From: Aquimarina sp. ERC-38
GTDB lineage: Bacteria > Bacteroidota > Bacteroidia > Flavobacteriales > Flavobacteriaceae
Length of the DNA stretch: 64,000 nt
Direction: 5' to 3'
NCBI RefSeq assembly: GCF_026222555.1
Contig: NZ_CP098511.1
Coordinates: 101,001 to 165,000 of the forward strand
Shown here: positions 1 through 8,797 of the stretch, in pieces
Layout of the letters: each line of letters begins with the position of its first letter
How positions within the stretch are numbered: position 1 is the stretch's first letter
Translations under genes and position numbers: made by a program
Notes under the pieces: generated by a model
Told to the model about the DNA's origin: nothing
Seen by the model: only the letters and a program-made list of their open reading frames with translations
The model's database searches: none

Positions 1-138
1 GTAAGCTTCCAGGAAATCTTCTATGTATAAGGTAATCCTATATTTTTCAAATAATGTTTTAAAAGCCAGTTTAGAATTACGGTCAAAATCCCATAAGGTA
101 TGATCCAGATCAAAAAAGATATGTTTTATATTATTCAT
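1..138 (-). CDS. HAD family hydrolase (YjjG-like), 3' part cut by window edge
   Basis: Reading leftwards from an ATG at 138 gives 46 residues beginning MNNIKHIFFDLDHTLWDFDR, still open at the window edge. The DLDHT sequence is HAD motif I (DxDxT), whose first Asp is the phosphorylated nucleophile, and the DHTLWDF context is typical of YjjG-type pyrimidine nucleotidases. The start overlaps the end of the DUF7033 gene by 8 bases, so the two are probably co-transcribed. The HAD class is clear; the substrate cannot be judged from this fragment. Confidence 0.8.
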   Translation of the reverse strand, partial: MNNIKHIFFDLDHTLWDFDRNSKLAFKTLFEKYRITLYIEDFLEAY

Positions 139-1429
139 TGAGGTTCCAGATATAGGTTGCAATTTGTTTCCAATCCCGATTAGGGTTTTGTCCGTTTAAT
201 AACCCATTTGACAAAACTGGGATAAAGGTTCCTTCTACGGATTTTATATGATGAACCATGGTATCTATTTTAGCCATGATGTCTTTACTCGTTACTTCAC
301 CCTTAAAATTTTTGGGTGTTAGTGAAAACGGATAAATCTTTAAAGGAGTCTGTATTTCATAATCCAAATCGTAAAATAAAAAAGGCGTACAGGTACCTGC
401 CCTAAAACCCATATGTTTTGCATAACCCATGGAAAAATCTTCAAAAACTTCTAACTCGATAAACATCCGATAAACATCCGGTAAATTGATTTTAAAATAA
501 GAACAAATCACTTCCTGAACCGGGCGGTGAATAATACTTTCCAGACGACGTTTTTCTTTTTTTATAAGAGCAAGTTCGGTAATCGCATCCATAGAAACTT
601 TAGAACCTACCTGAAGATAGTCCGAAACGTGTTTGATTAAATTTTTATGTTTTTCATTATTAAACAAAATGTTCTTTTCATAATTTGAATAATCTCCCAA
701 ACTAAAAAAAATCGTTGCTTGTTTTTTCTTTATTTTTTGAAGTTCTATCAGAAAATTAAAAGTATCATAAGGATCTTCTTTTAAATTTAATAACACCTGG
801 AACCTGCTTAAGATATTACGAATCCGACCTTTAAATAAATCTTTTCCCACCCCGCCTAAGGTCCTGATTATTCCTTTTTGAGCATAAGCAAAAGTTTGCG
901 AAACTATAATGCTGGGTTTGATTGAAAATCGGTTGTGATGAAACTGAAGCTTTGGAAAATATTCTTTTAGAATTTCTTTAAATTTTTGCACCCAAAAATC
1001 TACAATGGGTATTTCCAAAAAATGGTAAGTGTAGGCGAGACTTTCTTCAGCTATAAATCGACCGTAAGCATCTTTTCTATGCGGAAAGTACTCCTCATAC
1101 CTGGATAATAAATAAAAGGTGCCGGCAAAAATATCAAAAGGTACCGCAGCGTCTTTATGAACTACCGGAAAGATACCTTTTATATGATCCCAATCCTTTA
1201 CGTCAACTTCAATCTCATTAAATCCCCGGTCAAACAATAAAGGGATACTTTGAAAATATAATTCTTTACCTAAAGGATGCTTTCCATAAGAAAACTTTGC
1301 CCCTTCAAAAGCTATAAACTCTTCAATCCTGGAGGTAAAACTAACAGGTATACCTAGCATTCTCTTACAAATATGCTTAAAAGTATATAAAATGCGAGGA
1401 GTTATTTTTTGAGTATGAACCAGGATCAT
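131..1429 (-). CDS. DUF7033 / polysaccharide deacetylase-like family protein
   Basis: The 432-residue product matches from memory the Bacteroidota proteins annotated as polysaccharide deacetylase family with an N-terminal DUF7033 domain. The recognisable block is around residues 96-125 (VPFDIFAGTFYLLSRYEEY, then HRKDAYGRF). No signal peptide is visible. The C-terminal half has the expected alpha/beta fold spacing, but I do not see the full NodB metal triad, so catalytic activity is unproven. It sits upstream of the HAD phosphatase gene (8-base overlap) and 21 bases downstream of radC, all on the minus strand. Family assignment is fairly sure; substrate unknown. Confidence 0.7.
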   Translation of the reverse strand: MILVHTQKITPRILYTFKHICKRMLGIPVSFTSRIEEFIAFEGAKFSYGKHPLGKELYFQSIPLLFDRGFNEIEVDVKDWDHIKGIFPVVHKDAAVPFDIFAGTFYLLSRYEEYFPHRKDAYGRFIAEESLAYTYHFLEIPIVDFWVQKFKEILKEYFPKLQFHHNRFSIKPSIIVSQTFAYAQKGIIRTLGGVGKDLFKGRIRNILSRFQVLLNLKEDPYDTFNFLIELQKIKKKQATIFFSLGDYSNYEKNILFNNEKHKNLIKHVSDYLQVGSKVSMDAITELALIKKEKRRLESIIHRPVQEVICSYFKINLPDVYRMFIELEVFEDFSMGYAKHMGFRAGTCTPFLFYDLDYEIQTPLKIYPFSLTPKNFKGEVTSKDIMAKIDTMVHHIKSVEGTFIPVLSNGLLNGQNPNRDWKQIATYIWNLNE

Positions 1430-1450
1430 AAAGTATAAAAAACCGAAAGC

Positions 1451-2155
1451 TTATAAGAGTTGACCATCTGCAAAGCTAAAATACGTTTTTTCAGTAACTA
1501 TCAAGTGATCCAGTAGTTTAATATCCAGATGTTGCCCCGCTGCTTTTATACGCTTGGTAAGCTCCTGATCAGACTGACTGGGTTTTAGAGATCCGCTGGG
1601 ATGGTTGTGTGCTAGCAGGATGGCCGTAGCGTCAAATTCCAGAGCTGCTTTAAAAACAACTTTAGGATCTACCAGGGTACCGGTTTTACCACCTATACTA
1701 ATTTGTTTCTTCTTCAGTACTTTATGGCTATTATTTAAATAGAGAATCCAAAACTCCTCATGTTCTAAGTCTGCAATTAAAGGTTGCATAATACGATAAG
1801 CGTCTTTACTACTAGATATCTTTTCAACCACCTCACTATGATCGTTATTTCTTCTTCTACCTAGTTCAAGGCCTGCAACAATAGTTATTGCTTTTGCTTC
1901 TCCGATGCCTCTAAAACCGGTTAATTGTTTTACTGATAGCTTTCCTAACTGATGTAATTTATTATCTACTGATAATAGAATACGCTGACTTAAACTTACC
2001 GCACTTTCTGTTTTTGAACCCGAGCCGATTAAAATAGCGACAAGCTCAGCATCTGTTAAAGCATTTTTACCTTTAACCAATAATTTTTCTCTTGGTCGAT
2101 CATTTTCATTCCACTCTCTTATTGAGAAAGATACTTTTTTAGTGTTATTTTCCAT
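1451..2155 (-). CDS. radC: RadC family JAB-domain protein
   Basis: 234 residues, normal for RadC. The N-terminal half has the UPF0758 helix-hairpin-helix region (LTGFRGIGEAKAITIVAGLELG, split over residues 79-99). The C-terminal JAB1/MPN-like metal site reads HNHPSG at 183-188 followed by S..D at 193-196, the JAMM signature. The E. coli RadC repair role has been questioned; in Bacteroidota the family is often on mobile DNA, but this copy sits in a housekeeping context. The ATG at 2155 fits the conserved N-terminus (IREWNENDRPREKLL). No obvious partner gene. Confidence 0.92.
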   Translation of the reverse strand: MENNTKKVSFSIREWNENDRPREKLLVKGKNALTDAELVAILIGSGSKTESAVSLSQRILLSVDNKLHQLGKLSVKQLTGFRGIGEAKAITIVAGLELGRRRNNDHSEVVEKISSSKDAYRIMQPLIADLEHEEFWILYLNNSHKVLKKKQISIGGKTGTLVDPKVVFKAALEFDATAILLAHNHPSGSLKPSQSDQELTKRIKAAGQHLDIKLLDHLIVTEKTYFSFADGQLL

Positions 2156-2289
2156 TACTACTTCTAATTATTTCCCGTAACCGGTTTGCATAATTACAAA
2201 CTATTTTACTCAAAACCAATATTTTATTATTTTCACTAAATCAAATGGTATTAGGAAAATCCTTAACCCATCTCTGAATTTAATTTATA

Positions 2290-2321
2290 TTTGTTTGAAA
2301 ATGAAAGTTTTACTATATTTG
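2290..2321 (+). promoter_or_regulatory. Bacteroidota-type promoter for the 148-residue secreted protein
   Basis: TTTG occurs at 2290-2293 and again at 2294-2297, with a perfect TATATTTG (TAnnTTTG class) at 2314-2321. The spacers are 20 and 16 bases, in the range accepted for the sigma-A-like factor of this phylum. The ATG follows about 50 bases later. Confidence 0.6.
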
Positions 2322-2371
2322 TCAAACCCAAATTAATATTTACAACTAATTAACTTATAAAAACACTATTT

Positions 2372-2818
2372 ATGAAAAGTATTCTTACCTGTGCACTTTT
2401 ACTTTTTTCAATGTATTTTTATGGACAAGATCAAAAGCGGATTGGCTTTTTAGACTTAGTAGGAAATCACATACAAGTTCCTAGAGGATGTGAGGCTTTA
2501 TCAGAATATGAACTACAAGCATGCGATGGCACCTCCATTAAGTGGGATTATTATAGTGAAGATATGCTGTCTGCTGTCTTTGATGCTACGATAAGTGCAT
2601 ACGGAGAAAGTGCAAAAACTAAAACCGAAGTGACCTTAACCTCTTTCGGCTCTCAGTTTACCGGATATAAATTTCAAACCGGTGAGACTTTTCAATACTT
2701 TCTAAAAGGAAAAATTGGTGATAGAGCCCTAATGTTTAATTTAGGTACTCCTATTAATATCAGTAGTAATAATGACTTAAACGGAATTTTAAGTATGGTG
2801 TTTGAAAAGGTAGGATAA
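2372..2818 (+). CDS. Small secreted protein of unknown function
   Basis: 148 residues. Residues 1-19 (MKSILTCALLLFSMYFYGQ) form a Sec signal peptide with a YGQ|D cleavage site, typical of this phylum, and no lipobox cysteine. The mature part contains two cysteines close together (EALSEYELQAC region, near residues 40 and 51) that could form a disulfide. I do not recognise a family. The gene stands alone, with its own promoter, between divergently placed radC and the DUF1569 gene. Likely periplasmic or surface exposed; function not inferred. Confidence 0.75.
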   Translation: MKSILTCALLLFSMYFYGQDQKRIGFLDLVGNHIQVPRGCEALSEYELQACDGTSIKWDYYSEDMLSAVFDATISAYGESAKTKTEVTLTSFGSQFTGYKFQTGETFQYFLKGKIGDRALMFNLGTPINISSNNDLNGILSMVFEKVG

Positions 2819-2943
2819 AAAGTAGTTGTTACCTACCATACTACTCTTTAATATAAAGTAACCATATTAGGTTCAAGGCGATATTTTGAATGAAATACTA
2901 TTGTCTTGACCAAGTTAATTCCGGTTAAACTTTGAAATTGTTG

Positions 2944-2951
2944 TATTTTTG
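2944..2951 (+). promoter_or_regulatory. Putative -7 element before the DUF1569 gene
   Basis: TATTTTTG matches TAnnTTTG and lies 21 bases before the ATG at 2973. No correctly spaced TTTG is seen upstream, so this is a half-supported promoter. Confidence 0.35.
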
Positions 2952-2972
2952 ATTTCATAAATGTAATATCTT

Positions 2973-3416
2973 ATGGAAACTTTATTTGATACTACTACCA
3001 AAGATACAATACAAAACCGCTTAGCAAATTTACATTCGGGTTCTCAAGCAAAATGGGGAAAGATGAGTGTAGGACAAATGTTGTTCCATTGCCAGCTCCC
3101 CTTAGAAATTGCTACCAGCGATAAGCATAGTAAATTAAAACCAAACTTTATTGCAAGATTACTCTTTAAAAAATCATTGTATAATGATCGGCTATGGCCG
3201 AAGAATTTACCTACCGCTCCCTCTTTAAAAGTAACTTCAGAGAAAGATTTTAAAACGGAAAGTACCAAGTTAGCTGAAAAAATAGCTGATTTTTACAGTA
3301 TGAAAGATCAGGATTCTTTTAAACCGCATCCGGTATTTGGAAAATTTACTCCTGAACAATGGGGTAAAATGCAATACAAGCACCTGGATCATCATTTTAG
3401 ACAATTCGGGGTTTAA
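2973..3416 (+). CDS. DUF1569 domain protein (DinB-like fold)
   Basis: 147 residues covering the whole DUF1569 domain. The features recalled for this family are WGKMSVGQMLFHCQ near residues 28-41, the central basic helix (RLLFKKSLYNDRLWPKN) and the C-terminal HPVFGKFTPEQWGKMQYKHLDHHFRQFG. The spaced histidines (HCQ, HPVFG, HLDHH) resemble the metal-binding histidines of DinB/YfiT hydrolases, so a metal-dependent transferase or hydrolase is plausible but not shown. No signal peptide, so cytoplasmic. Stand-alone gene, convergent with the M57 protease gene. Confidence 0.8.
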   Translation: METLFDTTTKDTIQNRLANLHSGSQAKWGKMSVGQMLFHCQLPLEIATSDKHSKLKPNFIARLLFKKSLYNDRLWPKNLPTAPSLKVTSEKDFKTESTKLAEKIADFYSMKDQDSFKPHPVFGKFTPEQWGKMQYKHLDHHFRQFGV

Positions 3417-3446
3417 ATCATATTGCGCAATTCGTAAACTAGGATC

Positions 3447-3491
3447 AAAAAATAAGGGGTTATTCTGTTTTAAGAATACCCCTTATTATTT
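3447..3491. terminator. Bidirectional terminator between convergent genes
   Basis: An imperfect stem (AATAAGGGGTTATTCT with AGAATACCCCTTATT, one bulged T) is flanked by A-rich sequence on the left and T-rich on the right. It would terminate the DUF1569 gene rightwards and the M57 protease gene leftwards. Confidence 0.75.
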
Positions 3492-3514
3492 AAATAAATT
3501 GTTTAAAACCTTAT

Positions 3515-4399
3515 TTATCTCCCACGATAAATCCTTCTCAGACCTCTTCGCTCATCATCCGTAAAATTAATAGGAGTAAATCTAGAATCACCGCAAGCCC
3601 TCATAACCGCGTTTAGTACACGTCCGGAACCGTTAGTACCAGGAACAGCAATTGCCCCAAGGAATCCAGGCCTTTCCGGTACATTAAATGGACGCGGACA
3701 ACCTTGTCTTAATCTCCAATCTGAATGCCTTAATCCTACGGCATGTCCTAGTTCATGGGTCATTAATCTTTCTAAATTTCGCGCAGTTCTAAATCCGACA
3801 TCTGGCCCAAAATTAATAAATGCACCTGGATTTCCGCTTCTAGGAAATGACGATATAGCAGCCGCACCTCGCGCTCCTGCTAGACCAGACGGATTATATA
3901 TGATATTAATATCAGCATTACCTGGCCCAGTAAAAAGCTGCATTCTAAAACCAAGGTTTAATTGGTTAAAATTTTGTACTGCTCTACGTAGTCCTTCTTG
4001 ATAAACAGGTGGTAAATTAAGCGGTCCTCCTCGTTGAAAATTAATCCTAAGGACACGCTGTCCTCTGGCAGGAATTCGTACTAGATTATTAGTTCGTACC
4101 ACTTTTTCTGAATTTGGGTCACTTTCTAGGGGGAGTACCGGCATATTCTTAAAATCATCTGTAGATAAAAATATATCTCCTGCTAACCAACCACTTTCAG
4201 ATTTACCATTTCCTCTGTCCAAAGTGATAGCTTCAATTCCACTGGAGGGGTTTACACCTAAATCCGCAAATTTTTGTTCAACCGCCTTTAAAGTTTCTGC
4301 ATTTTCAGCTACAGTTTCATTTCCTACTTCCTCTTCTTGACAAGAGTGAAATAATCCCATGACTATCATAGTCATGGTTACTAGTTTTAGAGTTTTCAT
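3515..4399 (-). CDS. M57-family zinc metalloprotease lipoprotein
   Basis: 294 residues. The N-terminus (MKTLKLVTMTMIVMGLFHSC) is a lipoprotein-type signal with Cys20 as the expected lipidated residue. The catalytic site is HELGHAVGLRHSD at residues 215-227, an extended HExxHxxGxxH zinc motif, as in the dual-action HEIGH / M57 (myxobacterial protease) peptidases. The region before it (FNQLNLGFRM...NADINIIYN) is the usual upstream strand of these enzymes. Likely an outer-membrane or periplasmic protease. The single gene is bounded downstream by a terminator, with a long AT-rich leader upstream. Substrate unknown. Confidence 0.85.
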   Translation of the reverse strand: MKTLKLVTMTMIVMGLFHSCQEEEVGNETVAENAETLKAVEQKFADLGVNPSSGIEAITLDRGNGKSESGWLAGDIFLSTDDFKNMPVLPLESDPNSEKVVRTNNLVRIPARGQRVLRINFQRGGPLNLPPVYQEGLRRAVQNFNQLNLGFRMQLFTGPGNADINIIYNPSGLAGARGAAAISSFPRSGNPGAFINFGPDVGFRTARNLERLMTHELGHAVGLRHSDWRLRQGCPRPFNVPERPGFLGAIAVPGTNGSGRVLNAVMRACGDSRFTPINFTDDERRGLRRIYRGR

Positions 4400-4520
4400 A
4401 TTAAAATAATTTATGTTATCTCAACAAACTAGTTAATAAATTGACATAAACCTAATATATTTTAGTTAAAACTATAGTATTCATAATAAATAATTTATTA
4501 ACCTTACTATAACAACTGTT

Positions 4521-5876
4521 TTACCTTAACCATTTTTCAATTTCATTAAAATTCAATCCTCCGTAATTACCACTACTCATTAGGAGCAATACGCAGTTGT
4601 GGTATGCATTTGTACTGACATAGGTCTTAAACAAAAAAGGGTCTGTATAAACTGATAAATCTTCTTTTTGAAAAGCTTTTCTAATATCATCTTCTGCGAT
4701 GGCATCTAACTGTTTAATCTTAACCGCTTCCGGAGAATAAAAAACTACCGCTTTATCCGCAGCATCTAAAGCCCCACGATATTCTTTTAAAAATTGAGGG
4801 GTTAAACTACTATAGGTATGAAGTTCCAAACAAGCAAGTAAGGTTTTATCCTTAAACTGTTCTTTTACCGCCTGAGTGGTTGCTTTTACTTTTGAAGGAC
4901 TATGGGCAAAATCTTTAAAAGCAATGGAATGTTCATTTTCTGCAATTTTTTCCAGGCGTTTGGAAGCACCTTTAAAACTACTGATGGCTTCATAGAATTC
5001 ATCTTCATTAATTCCCATATGCTGACAAATCCATTGAGCCCCCGAAAGGTTATTTAAATTATGTTTGCCAAAAATCTCAATAGGCATAGGCCCATCTGGT
5101 GTTTCTAGAAGAGTAGTTCCGTTTTCTATACGATATTTATGAGTTTGATATGGGAATTTACGAATAGGTTTTTCTAAGACTTCTACCATATTTTTAACCA
5201 CGGGATCTTCTTCATTATATACTAAAGCACCTCCGTTAACTATAGATTCCCCAAAGATTTTAAATTGTTCTACATAATTATCAAAAGTTGGAAAAACATT
5301 GATATGATCCCAGGCTATACCGCTAATCAAAGCTATATTAGGTTGGTAAAGATGAAATTTAGGTCTGCGGTCAATCGGAGAAGATAGATATTCATCTCCT
5401 TCCAGGATCATAAAATCATTTTCCTCGGTCAACTTTACCATTACTTCAAAACCTTCCAGTTGTGCCCCTACCATATAGTCCACATCTTTATGATGATATT
5501 GTAGTACATGAAGGATCATGCTGGTAATACTGGTTTTTCCATGAGACCCACCGATGACCACTCGGGTTTTGTTCTTCGACTGCTCGTATAAAAATTCCGG
5601 GTACGAATAGATGGTAAGGCCTAACTGTTGCGCTTTTACTAATTCCGGATTGTTTGCTTTGGCATGCATTCCCAGAATAACGGCATCTATATCACCCGTA
5701 ATCTTACTTTCAAACCATCCGAATTCTTGGGGTAATAAATGATAACGCTCCAACCTGGATTTTGAAGGTTCAAATATGGTATCATCGCTTCCGGTAACCT
5801 GATCTCCCTTTAAATGTAAAGCAATGGCGAGGTTGTGCATTGCACTACCTCCTATAGCTATAAAGTGTAATCTCAT
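4521..5876 (-). CDS. mpl: UDP-N-acetylmuramate:L-Ala-gamma-D-Glu-meso-DAP ligase
   Basis: 451 residues, the Mpl length. It ligates the recycled murein tripeptide to UDP-MurNAc, an ATP-dependent cytoplasmic step of peptidoglycan recycling. Visible are the N-terminal Rossmann start (HFIAIGGSAMHNLAIAL, 4-20), the Mur ligase P-loop GGSHGKTSITS (109-119), the central EGDEYLSS block and a C-terminal ligase domain (FKDFAHSPSKVKATTQAVKE). The opening GGSAMHNLA separates Mpl from MurC (GGIGMSGLA). It lies 43 bases downstream of rsgA on the same strand and may share its transcript. Confidence 0.93.
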   Translation of the reverse strand: MRLHFIAIGGSAMHNLAIALHLKGDQVTGSDDTIFEPSKSRLERYHLLPQEFGWFESKITGDIDAVILGMHAKANNPELVKAQQLGLTIYSYPEFLYEQSKNKTRVVIGGSHGKTSITSMILHVLQYHHKDVDYMVGAQLEGFEVMVKLTEENDFMILEGDEYLSSPIDRRPKFHLYQPNIALISGIAWDHINVFPTFDNYVEQFKIFGESIVNGGALVYNEEDPVVKNMVEVLEKPIRKFPYQTHKYRIENGTTLLETPDGPMPIEIFGKHNLNNLSGAQWICQHMGINEDEFYEAISSFKGASKRLEKIAENEHSIAFKDFAHSPSKVKATTQAVKEQFKDKTLLACLELHTYSSLTPQFLKEYRGALDAADKAVVFYSPEAVKIKQLDAIAEDDIRKAFQKEDLSVYTDPFLFKTYVSTNAYHNCVLLLMSSGNYGGLNFNEIEKWLR

Positions 5877-5919
5877 AGATGTAAATTGTAATTATAAAAC
5901 TTTATACTAGGAGAAAGTT

Positions 5920-6870
5920 TTATTCTATTTCATAATTGTTTTTTCGGTACGTATCTTCCTCTCCATCCAGAATTTGCAGGTAACTTTTATAACGGGATGC
6001 TGCTACCTGACCATTTTTTAACGCATCTTTTACCGCACACTTAGGTTCGTTTACATGCAGGCAATTATTAAACTTACAAGTCGATTTAAGGGCAAAAAAT
6101 TCCGGAAAATAGTCTCCGATTTCTTCTTTTTCCATATCCACTACCCCAAAACCTTTAATTCCGGGAGTATCAATAATCCGCGCGTTAAATGACAGGTCAT
6201 ACATCTCTGCAAACGTAGTAGTATGCTGTCCTTGCTGATGCTGATTGCTTATCTCGGCTGTTTTTATAGATAGTTCAGGAGCCAGGGTATTTACTAAAGT
6301 TGATTTTCCTACTCCGCTATGCCCGGAAAACATACAAACTTTTCCTTCCATTAGTGCAATTACCTGATCAATACCTACTTTATGTTTTGCCGAAATCTGT
6401 AAACAGGTATATCCGATGTTCTCGTATAACTTAATTAAATCTGTAATGGTATTCATTTCTTCTGAAGTATACGTATCTATTTTATTAAAAAGCAACACGG
6501 TTTTGATATCATAAGCTTCTGCAGTTACCAGAAACCGATCAATAAAAGAAGCAAAGGTAGGAGGGTTATTTAAGGTAATTACTAAAAAACAAATATCAAT
6601 ATTAGCAGCGATGATATGGGTCTGCTTGGATAAATTTACCGATTTACGGATAATATAGTTTTTACGGTCTTTAATTTCAGAAATTACCCCGGTTACTTTA
6701 TCGCTTTCTGTTTCTAATTCAAAAACCACCTTATCACCTACCGCCACCGGGTTAGTACTTTTAATACCTTGAAGCCGAAATTTACCTTTAATCCGGCATT
6801 CATACAGCATATGGTCTTCTCCTTTTACCAGGTACCAACTACCAGTAGATTTATACACGGTACCTATCAT
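5920..6870 (-). CDS. rsgA: Ribosome small subunit-dependent GTPase A
   Basis: 316 residues with the circularly permuted GTPase order: N-terminal OB fold, G4 NKID at 129-132, G1 GHSGVGKST at 183-191, then G3 DTPG at 234-237. The C-terminal zinc finger ligands are Cys265, Cys270, His272 and Cys278. RsgA checks late assembly of the 30S subunit. The ATG at 6870 gives the normal start (MIGTVYKSTGSWY). Followed by mpl; divergent from the secreted-protein gene at 6948. Confidence 0.97.
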   Translation of the reverse strand: MIGTVYKSTGSWYLVKGEDHMLYECRIKGKFRLQGIKSTNPVAVGDKVVFELETESDKVTGVISEIKDRKNYIIRKSVNLSKQTHIIAANIDICFLVITLNNPPTFASFIDRFLVTAEAYDIKTVLLFNKIDTYTSEEMNTITDLIKLYENIGYTCLQISAKHKVGIDQVIALMEGKVCMFSGHSGVGKSTLVNTLAPELSIKTAEISNQHQQGQHTTTFAEMYDLSFNARIIDTPGIKGFGVVDMEKEEIGDYFPEFFALKSTCKFNNCLHVNEPKCAVKDALKNGQVAASRYKSYLQILDGEEDTYRKNNYEIE

Positions 6871-6947
6871 ATACGGAATTTCAATTTTTTAACATTTTTT
6901 TAATAATTATTTTTATCTTTGCCCTTCATTTAAATAATTACTTACTT

Positions 6948-7601
6948 ATGAAGAGAATATTACTACTCGTTACATTTTATTTTGGAATTTTTACCTCTAT
7001 TATTGCCCAAACAAGTCTTTATGAAAATCCTGACTTTGATCAGATTGCTAAAGATCATAAAATTATTGCAATTTTACCATTTTCTACTACGGTAAAGTTG
7101 CGACCTAAACAAATGAAAAGTATGACTCCTGAACAGTTGAAAGATCTGGAACGAGGAGAAGCTGCTTCCATCCAACAAGCTATGTATTCTTGGTTTTTAA
7201 AAAGAAAAAAAAGAGGAAAACTTCAAAATCTTGAAATTCAACCTCCTAAAACAACTATGGCACTCTTATCAAAGAAAAGCATTGACTATAATTCTTTAAA
7301 AGAATATACCCCTCAGGAGATAGCTAATATATTAGAAGTAGATGCCGTGATAACTGGCGATTACAGAACTGATAAACCTATGTCTGAAGGAGCTTCTGTT
7401 GCTTTAGGCTTATTAATAGGATTCTGGGGAAGCACTAATAATGCTGTAATTAATATGAGTGTTCACAACGCAGCAGATGGTGTTTTACTATGGAATTATA
7501 ATAAAAAAGTTAGAGGAAGCCTTGGAAGTACCCCTGATGACCTTATTAATATTTTAATGAGAAAAGCATCCCGAAGATTAAGTTATACTAAAAACTCTTA
7601 A
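6948..7601 (+). CDS. Secreted protein of unknown function, CsgG/GNA1162-like layout
   Basis: 217 residues with a Sec signal (MKRILLLVTFYFGIFTSIIAQ, cleavage after IIAQ) and no lipobox. The mature N-terminus (DHKIIAILPFSTTVKLRP) followed by ILEVDAVITGDYRT resembles the opening of proteins that read 'IAVLPF ... L.ADAVI.G', the CsgG/GNA1162-type periplasmic fold. That likeness is only by eye. A glycine-rich apolar stretch (GASVALGLLIGFWG) lies near residue 150. A TATCTTTG -7-like box is at 6914-6921. Single gene ending at a strong terminator. Confidence 0.7.
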   Translation: MKRILLLVTFYFGIFTSIIAQTSLYENPDFDQIAKDHKIIAILPFSTTVKLRPKQMKSMTPEQLKDLERGEAASIQQAMYSWFLKRKKRGKLQNLEIQPPKTTMALLSKKSIDYNSLKEYTPQEIANILEVDAVITGDYRTDKPMSEGASVALGLLIGFWGSTNNAVINMSVHNAADGVLLWNYNKKVRGSLGSTPDDLINILMRKASRRLSYTKNS

Positions 7602-7620
7602 TAGAGGTTGCTCAGACTAA

Positions 7621-7655
7621 AAAAGCCGTTTCAATAAAATTTGAAACGGCTTTTT
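7621..7655. terminator. Strong bidirectional intrinsic terminator
   Basis: AGCCGTTTCAA / TTGAAACGGCT is a perfect 11-bp stem with a 6-base loop and A/T tracts on both sides. It serves the rightward gene ending at 7601 and the leftward aromatic operon ending at 7673. Confidence 0.92.
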
Positions 7656-7672
7656 ACGTCTTTTTTTTCTTA

Positions 7673-8761
7673 TTAAGCTTTAGCTACACTTACACTCTTC
7701 TGATGGTTGATAGATTCCTGATGGATAGCTTTATAAATCCTTAAAATAAATTCTTCGCTTAATCCATTTTCTTCTCCTTCCAGGATCATCCTGCCTAAAA
7801 TCTCGTTCCATCGCTTGGATTGCAAAATAGCCACATTTTGACTGGCTTTGATTTTACCAATCTCATCCGAAATTCGCATACGTTTTGCTAAAACTTCTAA
7901 TAGCTGATTATCAGCAATATCAATTTTTGCTCGTGATTCAGTTAAAGCACTTTGATAAGCTTCATCCTCTCCGACTTCTTTACGGATTTTCAAATCTTTC
8001 ATGATTTGCACCAATCGCTCCGGGGTAATTTGCTGTTTAGCATCACTCCAGGCATTATCCGGATCATAATGAGTTTCTACAATCAATCCGTCAAAATTAA
8101 GGTCTAATGCAGTTTGAGATAAATCAAATATCAATTCCCGGTTTCCGGCAATATGAGACGGGTCTAAGATTAAAGGCAAGTCCGGAAAACGGTTTTGCAA
8201 GTCTATCGGTATTTGCCATTCCGGTATATTTCTATATTTTGTTTTTTCATAGGTAGAAAAACCTCTGTGTATAACGCCCAGATTTTTTACATCACAAGTA
8301 TAAAAACGCTCTACCGCACCTAACCATAGGGATAAATCCGGATTGATTGGGTTTTTAATAAGTACCGGGTTATCAATACCTCGACAAGCTTCGGCGATAT
8401 CCTGAACGATAAATGGAGAAACGGTACTCCTGGCTCCAATCCACAATACATCCACTCCGTGTTTTAATGCTAATTCCACGTGATGCGGATTTGCAACTTC
8501 AGTAGCGATTTTTAGACCTGTTTCTTCTTTTGCTCGTTGTAACCATTTTAATCCTAAAGCTCCTACTCCTTCAAAGTTTCCCGGGCGGGTTCTGGGTTTC
8601 CAGATTCCTGCTCTTAATACGGTGGCGTCCGTATCTTTTAACTGATGTGCAATAGTGACTACCTGATCTTCGGTTTCTGCACTACAAGGTCCTGCTATTA
8701 CCAGCGGATGATCGAGGTTATAGGTATCCAGCCAGGTTCTTAGTTCTTTCTTATTTTCCAT
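7673..8761 (-). CDS. Bifunctional DAHP synthase / chorismate mutase
   Basis: 362 residues in two parts. Residues 1-260 are a class I-beta (KDSA-like) DAHP synthase: HPLVIAGPCSAE near the start, LRAGIWKPRTRPGNFEG, the LIKNPINPD block and ILDPSHIAGNRELI. Residues 265-350 are an AroQ-type chorismate mutase helix bundle (SRAKIDIADNQLLEVLAKRM ... KASQNVAILQSKRWNEIL). The fusion links the entry of the shikimate pathway (PEP + erythrose-4-P) to prephenate formation; the mutase part often senses prephenate for feedback. Last gene of the pheA-aminotransferase-tyrA operon, so it falls under the attenuator. Confidence 0.94.
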   Translation of the reverse strand: MENKKELRTWLDTYNLDHPLVIAGPCSAETEDQVVTIAHQLKDTDATVLRAGIWKPRTRPGNFEGVGALGLKWLQRAKEETGLKIATEVANPHHVELALKHGVDVLWIGARSTVSPFIVQDIAEACRGIDNPVLIKNPINPDLSLWLGAVERFYTCDVKNLGVIHRGFSTYEKTKYRNIPEWQIPIDLQNRFPDLPLILDPSHIAGNRELIFDLSQTALDLNFDGLIVETHYDPDNAWSDAKQQITPERLVQIMKDLKIRKEVGEDEAYQSALTESRAKIDIADNQLLEVLAKRMRISDEIGKIKASQNVAILQSKRWNEILGRMILEGEENGLSEEFILRIYKAIHQESINHQKSVSVAKA

Positions 8762-8797
8762 TTTTATTGATTATCCTAAGTTTTATATTTTCGTTTT